DNA of 8,170 nucleotides from Leptospiraceae bacterium (GTDB lineage Bacteria > Spirochaetota > Leptospiria > Turneriellales > Turneriellaceae): NCBI GenBank assembly GCA_016788945.1, contig JAEUSA010000241.1, positions 1-8,170 of the forward strand, given 5' to 3'. This document shows, piece after piece, positions 1-5,854 of this stretch. How positions within the stretch are numbered: the stretch's first letter is position 1; each line of letters opens with the position of its first letter. Position numbers and translations under genes: made by a program. The notes beneath the pieces are model-generated. The model searched no databases, had not been told where the DNA came from, and saw nothing but the letters and a program-made list of their open reading frames with translations.

Positions 1-176
1 TGGGTAGTTTGTTGCTCGCATTATACATCATTATAATCAGTGTTTTTCCGCGTATGAAATCTACAGCGACGCTGATTGCCATGCCCGGTGGTCTGATGAT
101 GATGGTGTGGATGATCCTTTTTACGATCAGGCTTTTCAGAGCCGGATTTTCGCGCGAGGACATTGCCGAGACATAG
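1..176 (+). CDS. C-terminal end of a membrane protein (partial)
   Basis: An open frame enters the window from the left (first full codon at position 3) and ends at TAG 174-176, leaving 57 readable residues. They contain a hydrophobic stretch (LLLALYIIIISVF), a short basic turn (PRMK), and a second hydrophobic stretch rich in Met and Leu (LIAMPGGLMMMVWMILFTI). A short charged cytoplasm-like tail (RLFRAGFSREDIAET) follows. This is the pattern of the last two transmembrane helices of an integral membrane protein. The visible part has no motif I can assign to a family, so the function is unknown. The frame is too short to appear as a complete gene, but the sharp change from hydrophobic to polar residues just before the stop supports real coding. 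Confidence 0.6.
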   Translation, partial: GSLLLALYIIIISVFPRMKSTATLIAMPGGLMMMVWMILFTIRLFRAGFSREDIAET

Positions 177-239
177 AAGCGCAGATCAACCACGGCGGGA
201 TATTTCTTGCCGGCTGCCTTTGAACTACAGGTATTGCCC

Positions 240-851
240 ATGCAAATTAAGGTTTGGGGAATGTCACTCTCGGGCAACTGCCACAAGGTACGTCTGATTC
301 TCGATTATCTCAAAATTCCGCACGAATGGATTGAAACCGATCTCAGGCGGGGCGCGACAAAAACTCCCGAGTTCAAGCAAATGAACCCGAATGCGCACGT
401 GCCTGTCGCACAGCTCGAAGATGGCAGCTTTCTTCCTGAGTCGAATGCAATTTTGTATTACCTTGCGCAGGGCAGCGCTTTTTGGCCAGCCGACAAATTG
501 TCTCAGGCACGCGTTTTACAATGGATGTTTTTTGAGCAGTATGATCATGAACCGCGCATCGCGGTGAATCGCAGTATCCAGAGCATAGCGAATACCATGG
601 CTGAGCGGCGCGCCGAATATGAGGCCAACGTGCCGAAGGGATATCGGGCCCTCGGCGTCATGGAGTCGCATCTATCAGAGAATCGCTGGTTCGGTGCCGC
701 GCAGGCATCGATCGCCGACGTTGCGCTTTATGCATACACGCATGTTGCCGATGAAGGTGGTTTTTCTCTTGCGGATTATCCGCACATAAGACGCTGGCTG
801 GGCGAAATGGAAAAAATTCCCGGGCACTCGCGGATGCGCCTGACGGCCTAA
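240..851 (+). CDS. Glutathione S-transferase family protein
   Basis: A soluble cytoplasmic GST of 203 residues, a normal length for the family. It has an N-terminal thioredoxin-like domain (about residues 1-80) and an all-helical C-terminal domain (about 85-203). Family features seen are the first strand and helix with SGNCHKVRL (11-19), which supplies the Ser/Cys region near the glutathione thiol. The NPNAHVP segment (49-55) has the cis-Pro55 preceded by Val, and Glu67-Ser68 is the usual gamma-glutamyl binding pair. The helical-domain capping motif SIADVALYAYTHVADEGG is typical of bacterial GSTs. The substrate cannot be read from sequence; conjugation or detoxification is a family-level inference. 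I chose ATG 240 because GSTs normally begin directly with the first beta strand (MQIKVWG). An in-frame TTG at 207 would add 11 residues without homologous character. The ribosome site is weak (ACAGG). The stop TAA shares bases with the stop of the convergent gene. Confidence 0.88.
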   Translation: MQIKVWGMSLSGNCHKVRLILDYLKIPHEWIETDLRRGATKTPEFKQMNPNAHVPVAQLEDGSFLPESNAILYYLAQGSAFWPADKLSQARVLQWMFFEQYDHEPRIAVNRSIQSIANTMAERRAEYEANVPKGYRALGVMESHLSENRWFGAAQASIADVALYAYTHVADEGGFSLADYPHIRRWLGEMEKIPGHSRMRLTA

Positions 852-1591
852 TTCCAGAATTTCAGTTGCTCGATATTGCGCAGAAGAATTTCGATTTCTT
901 CACGCGCTTCATGCGGCATCATCAGCGCACCCGCGGGTATTTGTGAATTCACCATATACCAGTCATGTTCTTCGGGTACGCATTGGTTTTTAAGCGGATA
1001 AAGATAGAGCGTGCCGATGCGGTAGAGCGGGGTAACCTCGAGTTTTTCGGTCAAAATGCGGCGCGTGGTTAAATATTCCTGCGCGGCTTCGGCGGCATTT
1101 CCAGAGCCGATGGCACAATGCTGCACGCTCTGCGATCCGCACAAAAATTTCAGGCGTAGACGATCATATGCTGCCTCGGTGTCACGGCGGATTTCCTTAA
1201 ATAGGCGCACCTTTTGCCTGACGATCGCAGTGTCGTCGTGGCGTTCAGACCTGAAGGCAATCGTGCAGTTGGTGAGTGCACCGTTGTTTTTGGCATACGT
1301 GAGCAATGCCGGCTTGGCAAGGTAACGCGATTCTTCGGTTGGCTTCAAGACGACGTAGGCAGGTGCCTTGCGTGTAAGAATAATGGCATGTTTCTCGATC
1401 AAAAACGACCACCCCGGCGGCAGGTTACGCCGGAAAAACGACTCAGCGGCGCGTTCGTTAGCGGTTAACTGGCGCTTGCGGTAACGCTCTGCAATCGGCG
1501 AAGTTTCTTGTTGACCGTGCAGGCGCGCGCCGATTGCTAAGACCATGATCAGAACTGCGGTGATCCTATTGGTTATGCTGGCCCAGCCCAT
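848..1591 (-). CDS. Exported protein of unknown function
   Basis: A 247-residue protein that I do not recognise. From the ATG at 1591 the N-terminus reads as a signal peptide: a short n-region with Arg9, hydrophobic residues 10-21 (ITAVLIMVLAIG), then a polar ARLHGQ, so export to the periplasm or envelope is likely. The mature part is mixed alpha/beta, basic, and contains four cysteines (109, 151, 159, 204), enough for two disulfides in an oxidising compartment. Aromatic strand-like pieces (LYRIGTLYLYPL, WYMVNSQIPAGALMM) suggest a folded domain. A second ATG at 1546 would remove the signal peptide's n-region and most of its hydrophobic core, so 1591 is preferred. Neither start has a good Shine-Dalgarno sequence. 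The start overlaps the divergent gene by 47 bp and the stop overlaps the GST stop. No domain assignment is offered. Confidence 0.72.
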   Translation of the reverse strand: MGWASITNRITAVLIMVLAIGARLHGQQETSPIAERYRKRQLTANERAAESFFRRNLPPGWSFLIEKHAIILTRKAPAYVVLKPTEESRYLAKPALLTYAKNNGALTNCTIAFRSERHDDTAIVRQKVRLFKEIRRDTEAAYDRLRLKFLCGSQSVQHCAIGSGNAAEAAQEYLTTRRILTEKLEVTPLYRIGTLYLYPLKNQCVPEEHDWYMVNSQIPAGALMMPHEAREEIEILLRNIEQLKFWN

Positions 1592-2378
1592 TTTTTATGG
1601 CGCAATCTTCGCCCAAGATGCGGTCAAGCCGAAAAGCGGGCAGGGCCCGGCGAAAAAACCGTCGAGCGAAGGCAGCAAGGCTGAGACCAGCGGGGGAGAT
1701 AAGGGTGGGGCGAAAGAGTCGACTTATCTCGACGTCGTTCATGCTCGTGAAAAATCACTCAAGCTGAAAGATGATAACCTGCGCGACATACAATTGCTGA
1801 ATGCGATGGGGGCATCGTTGCCCGAAGCCTTTGACAAATCAGAATCAGAAAAAATCGGCAATGAATATAAAGAGGCTCTAAAGCATATTTATCGCATGGA
1901 GTACGTGCAGGCAGAAAAAGTGCTGCGCGAAAATCGTGAGAACATTGCGAAGGCGATGGGCCGCGCGAGCGAAATTTACCGCAAGAAAACAACGGACATG
2001 CTCAACAAGAGTGCCGACCGCATGGCCGACCTCGATATGGCAGCGGACAATTCGGGAAGCGCAGAAGCAATTCGCATGCAGGGAATTGTGCAGAAGAACC
2101 AGCACCGTCTGTCGGTGGGTTACCAGCAGCTGACGCTGGCGGCTAATGCCGAAAAACACCGGCGTTATGCCGAGGCGCTGTCGCATTATCGCCTTGCCCG
2201 GCTGCATTCGATTTATCTGATGATTGAATTGGCCAAAGACGATGCAGAAAAGAACAAATTACGTGCGGAGTTCCGCAGTGAACTCGATGAAAAATATCTG
2301 AAAAAAGAAGATAAAAAAGAACCGGTCGCAGCCGGCGCGGCACCCGCTGCAGCCGACAAGAAGCCGTCAGGCAAGTAA
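1545..2378 (+). CDS. Exported Lys/Ala-rich helical protein, possibly TPR-like
   Basis: A 277-residue protein without a family I can name. Residues 1-24 form a clear signal peptide (Arg3, hydrophobic ILLVMLAQPIFYGAIFA, likely cleavage near FAQ/DA). Residues 25-60 are a low-complexity Lys/Gly/Ser/Pro linker. Residues 62-255 are strongly helical and charged, with helix pairs resembling tetratricopeptide units. One is EYKEALKHIYRMEYVQAEKVL at about 108-127, the other NAEKHRRYAEALSHYRLARL at about 201-220. The C-terminus is another disordered Ala/Lys stretch (about 256-277). This architecture suggests a periplasmic scaffold or binding protein rather than an enzyme, which is inference. ATG 1545 is chosen because it gives the full signal peptide; the upstream ribosome site is poor. 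It is divergent from, and overlaps, the gene on the other strand. Confidence 0.8.
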   Translation: MIRTAVILLVMLAQPIFYGAIFAQDAVKPKSGQGPAKKPSSEGSKAETSGGDKGGAKESTYLDVVHAREKSLKLKDDNLRDIQLLNAMGASLPEAFDKSESEKIGNEYKEALKHIYRMEYVQAEKVLRENRENIAKAMGRASEIYRKKTTDMLNKSADRMADLDMAADNSGSAEAIRMQGIVQKNQHRLSVGYQQLTLAANAEKHRRYAEALSHYRLARLHSIYLMIELAKDDAEKNKLRAEFRSELDEKYLKKEDKKEPVAAGAAPAAADKKPSGK

Positions 2379-2383
2379 ATCTT

Positions 2384-2410
2384 GCTGAGCCCGAGCGCAA
2401 TGGTCTCAGC
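2384..2410 (+). repeat. Imperfect hairpin after the helical-protein gene, possible weak terminator
   Basis: GCTGAG at 2384-2389 pairs with CTCAGC at 2405-2410. The stem can be extended by CC/GG (2390-2391 with 2402-2403) if one T bulges. It begins 5 nt after the stop codon at 2378, where a terminator would be expected. A run of five T starts only at 2419, eight bases after the stem, so it is not a canonical intrinsic terminator. Confidence 0.35.
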
Positions 2411-2411
2411 G

Positions 2412-2432
2412 CAGTAAATTTTTGGTTTACTG
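2412..2432. repeat. Perfect 7-bp inverted repeat with 7-nt spacer
   Basis: CAGTAAA (2412-2418) and TTTACTG (2426-2432) are exact reverse complements separated by TTTTTGG. The element sits one base after the previous hairpin and 27 bp upstream of the GTG start of the receiver/EAL gene. It could be a protein-binding dyad (operator) for that gene or the second part of a transcript-end structure. The sequence alone does not decide between these. Confidence 0.45.
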
Positions 2433-2459
2433 ACAGAAAGCGCCGCCGCAGTTTGCAGG

Positions 2460-4133
2460 GTGGCGAAGCGCATCGTTCTGGTCGATGATGATCCTGTTTT
2501 GCTCGCTCTAACCGAGAGTATTCTCACCACAGAATATGAAGTGCGCGGTTTCTCGAACGCCGAGGACGCATTGTTTGCCATCAGCGCCGATCAACCCGAT
2601 CTCGTCATCTCTGATGTGGTCATGCCGTTGATGTCGGGTTACGAATTCTGTGAAAAGCTCAGAAAAATTCCCGAATGCAAAGATATTCCGGTGTTGCTCA
2701 TTTCTGCATACGGCGATCCGGTGCAGGCGGTCGAAAGCGGTGCGGATGACTACCTACTCAAGCCATACAAAAGCGAAGAGCTGCTGGCGGTCGTGCGTGA
2801 ACTGATCAGCATTCGGTCTCACGAAGCGCGCATGAATCTCAATCTGATCGGGCAGCAGCTGTTGCTCGCGCAGCAGAATGCCGCGATCGATGCGCACGCG
2901 CCCGATACAGTCACCGGGTTACCTTCGCTCTATGCCACGGTAGGCCAAATCAAAGACGCGCTTACGCCCGATGCGCACCTGCTGATTATCTATCTCGACG
3001 TCAGTCCGCTGCATGACCGCGACGAAATTTATGGATGGAAAGCCTTTGACCAATTACTGAAAGCAGTTGCGGAGATTCTGCAGAAGCTCGATGGTATTTT
3101 TGTAACCAAGAATTATTTCATCACCATGAATAGGCCTCTGTCGAATTCGATTGTCATCGTGCAGATCGACGCCGACGGAAGTCAGCGCAGTAACCCCGAA
3201 ACCATGGAGATTATGCTGCGGACATTGCAGACGAAAATTCTCGTGGAATTAGGCTATATATTTTCTGAGCGCACGCTGAAAGAATTTGTGATCAACATAG
3301 GTTATGGCCAGCTCAACTACAAAGCGAGCCTGCCATTTATTCGGCTGTTCTACCGCGCGCTGCGCGATGCCGAGTGGACTGCACACCGCAAAACAGAAGC
3401 ACAACACAGTGAACTCAAGCGTGAATTCTCAGATTGCGTGCGCAACAGTGATGTGCGCACTTTTTTCCAGCCGATTTTCGGCGAGCGCGGCGGTGAACGG
3501 TTTATTCTCGGCTACGAGGCGCTCAGCCGGGGGCCCGAGGGTAAAAGAATCGAGAAGCCTGAAGTATTGTTTGCGATCGCCAAAGAGCTCTCGCAGACGG
3601 CGGCGCTCGATTTTATCTGCTTTCAATCCGCCGTACGTGCAGCTGCGCTAATGCCGGCCGGATTATTGCTGTTCGTCAATGTCGAGCCGTTATCGATTCT
3701 AACGCCCGAGTTCAAGTTCTTTCTTTTATCCCAGGAAAAACCTTTCCCTGCCGACCGGCTGGTGTTTGAGATTACTGAGCGAGATATTATCGACAACTAT
3801 CAGGAGTTTAACCGCAATTTGAATTTTTTCAGGCGCCTCGGCATACGCATTGCGATCGACGATGCCGGCAGTGGCTATTCAAGCCTCAACCAGATTGTGC
3901 GCATCAAGCCGGAGTTTGTCAAGCTCGATGCATTGATGGTTCGCGATATCGACACCGATAAATTCAAGCAAGACATCGTTGAGGCGTTTATTGGCTTTGC
4001 GCACAAGAACGGCATCATTATTCTCGCCGAAGGAGTTGAAACAGACGCCGAACTTTCTTATCTGAAGAAAATCCGCATTGATCACTGGCAGGGTTATCAT
4101 CTTGCCAGACCTGCTATGGGGTTTTTCACATAA
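2460..4133 (+). CDS. Response regulator with degenerate GGDEF and EAL domains; probable c-di-GMP phosphodiesterase
   Basis: 557 residues, cytoplasmic. The receiver (about 1-120) has the acidic pocket Asp9/Asp10, phosphoacceptor Asp52 in SDVVMP, Ser82 and Lys101-Pro102, so it should accept phosphate from a histidine kinase. Residues about 149-305 resemble a GGDEF fold at the start (DTVTGLP, then IIYLD, then a GW-KAFDQLL helix), but no GGDEF active-site signature is present. Diguanylate cyclase activity is therefore unlikely. The EAL domain (about 325-555) keeps Gln337, Glu353 in EAL, Asn407, Glu437, Asp467-Asp468, Lys488, Glu524 and Gln544. These are the metal- and substrate-binding set of active phosphodiesterases, so hydrolysis of cyclic di-GMP to pGpG is predicted. 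Loop 6 reads DDAGSGYSS instead of DDFGTGYSS. The start is GTG at 2460, directly before MAKRIVLVDDD; the AGGG upstream lies too close to be an ideal ribosome site. No partner kinase is in the window. Confidence 0.9.
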   Translation: MAKRIVLVDDDPVLLALTESILTTEYEVRGFSNAEDALFAISADQPDLVISDVVMPLMSGYEFCEKLRKIPECKDIPVLLISAYGDPVQAVESGADDYLLKPYKSEELLAVVRELISIRSHEARMNLNLIGQQLLLAQQNAAIDAHAPDTVTGLPSLYATVGQIKDALTPDAHLLIIYLDVSPLHDRDEIYGWKAFDQLLKAVAEILQKLDGIFVTKNYFITMNRPLSNSIVIVQIDADGSQRSNPETMEIMLRTLQTKILVELGYIFSERTLKEFVINIGYGQLNYKASLPFIRLFYRALRDAEWTAHRKTEAQHSELKREFSDCVRNSDVRTFFQPIFGERGGERFILGYEALSRGPEGKRIEKPEVLFAIAKELSQTAALDFICFQSAVRAAALMPAGLLLFVNVEPLSILTPEFKFFLLSQEKPFPADRLVFEITERDIIDNYQEFNRNLNFFRRLGIRIAIDDAGSGYSSLNQIVRIKPEFVKLDALMVRDIDTDKFKQDIVEAFIGFAHKNGIIILAEGVETDAELSYLKKIRIDHWQGYHLARPAMGFFT

Positions 4134-4136
4134 TCT

Positions 4137-4156
4137 GCCGCGGCCGCACAGCGGCG
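4137..4156. repeat. GC-rich palindromic block after the EAL gene
   Basis: Three bases after the stop region lies GCCGCGGC (4137-4144), overlapping GCGGCCGC (4140-4147). GCCGC (4143-4147) can also pair with GCGGC (4151-4155) across a 3-nt ACA loop. A short GC hairpin in this position may slow or end transcription of the upstream gene. There is no T run after it, so it does not qualify as an intrinsic terminator. Confidence 0.35.
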
Positions 4157-4182
4157 AGGGTGACGGAATATTGGGTTCCGCA

Positions 4183-4203
4183 TGCGACATTTTACTTGTC
4201 GCA
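4183..4203. repeat. Perfect 7-bp inverted repeat abutting the first ATP-synthase-cluster start codon
   Basis: TGCGACA (4183-4189) and TGTCGCA (4197-4203) are exact reverse complements around the 7-nt spacer TTTTACT. The right arm ends directly against the proposed ATG at 4204 and occupies the place of a Shine-Dalgarno sequence, which is absent. It could be an operator at the head of the operon or an RNA hairpin controlling initiation of the first gene. Confidence 0.45.
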
Positions 4204-4524
4204 ATGTTTCGCAATAAGAATGCTCCCGCAGCCAACAAGGCTACGGCAGTGAGTTTGCAGCAGGCAATTCTCTTCGCAGCCGGTTTTGCAGTTTCGGTAA
4301 TTGCAGCGCTTATCGGGCGCATGTTTACCGGCCGCAACCGGGGGGCGGGGTGGGTTTATCTGGGGTCGATCACCGTGCGCATGATGGGGTTGCTCATCGG
4401 TTGCACCGCAATCTATCTGTCGGCGAGTCAGTCAAAGTTTTCGATGACTGTCGCGTATGCCATCGGCATTGTTGCCGGCTGGTTTGCGCATTTCGCCTTT
4501 GCGCTTGTGGCGTTAAGAAAATGA
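4204..4524 (+). CDS. atpI: Small membrane protein at the head of the ATP synthase operon, AtpI-like
   Basis: A 106-residue integral inner-membrane protein with a basic N-terminus (MFRNKN) and three hydrophobic segments. These lie at about 19-38 (AILFAAGFAVSVIAAL), 50-73 (WVYLGSITVRMMGLLIGCTA) and 78-104 (MTVAYAIGIVAGWFAHFAFALVAL). Size, hydropathy and position directly before atpB match the ATP synthase I (AtpI) family. AtpI is linked to Fo assembly, c-ring formation and sometimes Mg2+ handling. The assignment depends more on position than on motifs, and AtpI proteins often show four rather than three helices. Its TGA (4522-4524) overlaps the atpB ATG as ATGA, so the two are likely translationally coupled. 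An in-frame ATG at 4078 and a TTG at 4171 are possible earlier starts. The first would lie inside the EAL gene and add residues unlike the family. Confidence 0.65.
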   Translation: MFRNKNAPAANKATAVSLQQAILFAAGFAVSVIAALIGRMFTGRNRGAGWVYLGSITVRMMGLLIGCTAIYLSASQSKFSMTVAYAIGIVAGWFAHFAFALVALRK

Positions 4525-5597
4525 AACGTAATACAGCACTCATTGTATCGTTATTCACTCTTGCTCCCCTTGCGGTCTTTTCAGCAAATCCCGCGCCAGC
4601 TGCACAGCCAGCTAAAGCCGGTGCTACGGTGCCGACTGGTGCTGCTGCTCCGGCGCCCCATGGTGCGCCCACCGCTGCTCCACATGCCGAAATGCATGCA
4701 GCGCCTGAACATGGTGCTCCCGCGGCTCACGGTGATGCGCCATTTAGTTTTGCTGAAACGATAGCTCATCACCTCTCTGACGCTCCGCTGTGGAAGCTCG
4801 AACTGGCGGGTTTTGATATTTCCATCACCAAACGTGTTGTGATGTTGTTCTTGGCTGCCGGCCTGCTGTTACTGATTCTGATTCCGCCCGCGCGCCGCAT
4901 TGCCAAAGATCCATATCGCAAACCTTCACGCTTTAGCGGTTTTGTCGAAGTGCTGGTAAATTTTATCCGCCATGACGTTGCCCATGCGAGTCTTGGGCAC
5001 CATGCGCACCCGTATGAACCGTATCTTCTCACATTGTTCTTCTTTATTTTGATTTCCAATCTGTTGGGTCTGATCCCCTCGTTGGGTGAAATTTATGTGA
5101 CGATCGGCCAAGCGGCAGGTTTTGTCCATGCGCATGGCGGTCATGATTCGTTGCAGCTGCCGCTTGCTGAAAAGTTGTGGCCGGGTATCACCGCCACCGG
5201 CGACATCGGTGTGACCGCAACGTTGGCGATCTTTTCGTTCCTCGTTATCCTGATTTCAGGTTTTGCCTATCAAGGTGTGTTGTTCATCCGCAACATCGTT
5301 CCTGACGGTATTCCGCTTTTGTTGTGGCCGATCATGTGGCCGATCGAGTTTATCGGCCTATTTACAAAGCCGTTTGCGCTTGCCATACGTCTTCTGGCGA
5401 ACATGACCGCCGGGCACATGATCATTCTGGTATTGCTTGGCTTTATTTTTCAGTTCCAGTCATACTTTATCGCACCAGTCAGCGTAGCGGGCGCGGTGGC
5501 GATCTACCTTCTGGAGCTCTTTGTCGCCTTTTTACAGGCGTATATCTTTACCTTTTTGACATCATTGTTTATTTCACAAGTACAACACAGGCATTAA
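4521..5597 (+). CDS. atpB: F-type ATP synthase subunit a
   Basis: The Fo subunit that forms the two proton half-channels against the c-ring. It has 358 residues against about 270 in E. coli. The extra length is mostly N-terminal: a signal peptide (MKRNTALIVSLFTLAPLAVFSA, shown here as 1-22 in two parts: basic MKR and a hydrophobic core) and an Ala/Pro/His-rich segment to about 72 with His47, 55, 59, 64 and 70. Membrane helices begin near 103. The essential channel arginine is Arg290 in AIRLLANMTAGH. His299 and Glu332 occupy the places of E. coli Glu219 and His245, the swapped arrangement seen in mitochondrial a subunits. Gln339 matches E. coli Gln252. An extra loop at about 190-220 holds HAHGGH. 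The start ATG 4521 overlaps the preceding stop (ATGA) and has no clear ribosome site, consistent with coupling. The frame stays open further upstream, but that part is the shadow of atpI. Confidence 0.95.
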   Translation: MKRNTALIVSLFTLAPLAVFSANPAPAAQPAKAGATVPTGAAAPAPHGAPTAAPHAEMHAAPEHGAPAAHGDAPFSFAETIAHHLSDAPLWKLELAGFDISITKRVVMLFLAAGLLLLILIPPARRIAKDPYRKPSRFSGFVEVLVNFIRHDVAHASLGHHAHPYEPYLLTLFFFILISNLLGLIPSLGEIYVTIGQAAGFVHAHGGHDSLQLPLAEKLWPGITATGDIGVTATLAIFSFLVILISGFAYQGVLFIRNIVPDGIPLLLWPIMWPIEFIGLFTKPFALAIRLLANMTAGHMIILVLLGFIFQFQSYFIAPVSVAGAVAIYLLELFVAFLQAYIFTFLTSLFISQVQHRH

Positions 5598-5603
5598 AAA
5601 ACG

Positions 5604-5610
5604 AAAGGAG
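5604..5610 (+). promoter_or_regulatory. Strong ribosome binding site of atpE
   Basis: AAAGGAG lies 6 nt before the ATG at 5617 in an A-rich, probably unstructured leader. It is the best Shine-Dalgarno match of the cluster. That suits the need for many c subunits per enzyme complex. Confidence 0.8.
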
Positions 5611-5616
5611 AATAAA

Positions 5617-5847
5617 ATGGGACCAATTATCGCAATCGGAGCAGGAATCGCAGCAGGCCTCGCAGTATTCGGCGCAGGTTTGGGCATCGGACGCATCGGT
5701 GGTGCAGCAGCTGAAGGTGTCAGCCGCCAGCCCGAAGCAGCAAACAAGATTCAAACTGCCATGATCATCGCGGCGGCTCTTATCGAAGGTGCGGCTCTGT
5801 TCGCTCTCGTTATTGCCTTCCTGATGCTCGATAAAATCAAAGTCTGA
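5617..5847 (+). CDS. atpE: F-type ATP synthase subunit c
   Basis: A 76-residue hairpin of two transmembrane helices; copies form the rotating c-ring. Helix 1 carries the alternating glycines GAGLGIG (19-25), the polar loop has RQPEA (37-41), and helix 2 has the ion-carrying carboxylate Glu57 in ALIEGAALFALVIAFL. Compared with Na+-type rings such as Ilyobacter, the loop-anchored position of Gln32 is Ile24, and the Ser-Thr after the glutamate is Gly58-Ala59. The Na+ ligands are therefore missing and H+ coupling is predicted. The 19-nt gap from atpB contains the strong ribosome site. A stem-loop covers the stop codon. The start at ATG 5617 is unambiguous. Confidence 0.97.
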   Translation: MGPIIAIGAGIAAGLAVFGAGLGIGRIGGAAAEGVSRQPEAANKIQTAMIIAAALIEGAALFALVIAFLMLDKIKV

Positions 5848-5854
5848 TTTTATC
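5830..5854 (+). repeat. 9-bp perfect stem-loop across the atpE stop codon
   Basis: GATAAAATC (5830-5838) and GATTTTATC (5846-5854) are exact reverse complements around the loop AAAGTCT. The structure holds the last atpE codons and the TGA stop (5845-5847) and is followed directly by TTTT (5855-5858). It could act as a partial terminator, a stabiliser of the atpE 3' end, or a processing site. The stem is mostly A-T, so it is not a strong terminator. Confidence 0.6.

Noticed and set aside
1511..1540. TTGACC at 1511 as a -35 box for the gene at 1545
   Set aside because: No acceptable -10 hexamer follows at the right distance, and the implied transcription start would fall on or after the start codon.
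4102..4134. TTGCCA (4102-4107) and CATAAT (4129-4134) as a promoter for the ATP synthase genes
   Set aside because: Each box matches the sigma-70 consensus in five of six positions, but the spacer is 21 nt, well outside the usual 16-18.
4137..4175. Remnant of a dispersed REP-like repeat after the EAL gene
   Set aside because: The GC palindromes and the GCGAGGGTGACGG string look similar to such repeats, but only one copy is in the window and nothing here shows it is repeated.
4078..4203. Longer N-terminus of the AtpI-like protein from ATG 4078
   Set aside because: It would overlap the end of the EAL gene by 56 bp and adds a Pro/Gly-rich segment unlike a membrane-protein N-terminus.
3879..4337. 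152-codon minus-strand frame spanning the EAL end and the operon head
   Set aside because: It is antisense to two well-supported genes and has no motif. Its middle is just the translated GC-rich palindromic block.
4350..4520. Upstream in-frame extension of atpB by 57 residues
   Set aside because: That stretch is the out-of-frame shadow of the AtpI-like gene. A signal peptide starts exactly at ATG 4521, which overlaps the preceding stop as ATGA.
5617..5847. Na+-dependent ATP synthase, as found in some anaerobes
   Set aside because: The c subunit has Ile24 and Gly58-Ala59 where Na+-type rings have Gln and Ser-Thr, so the ligand set is absent.
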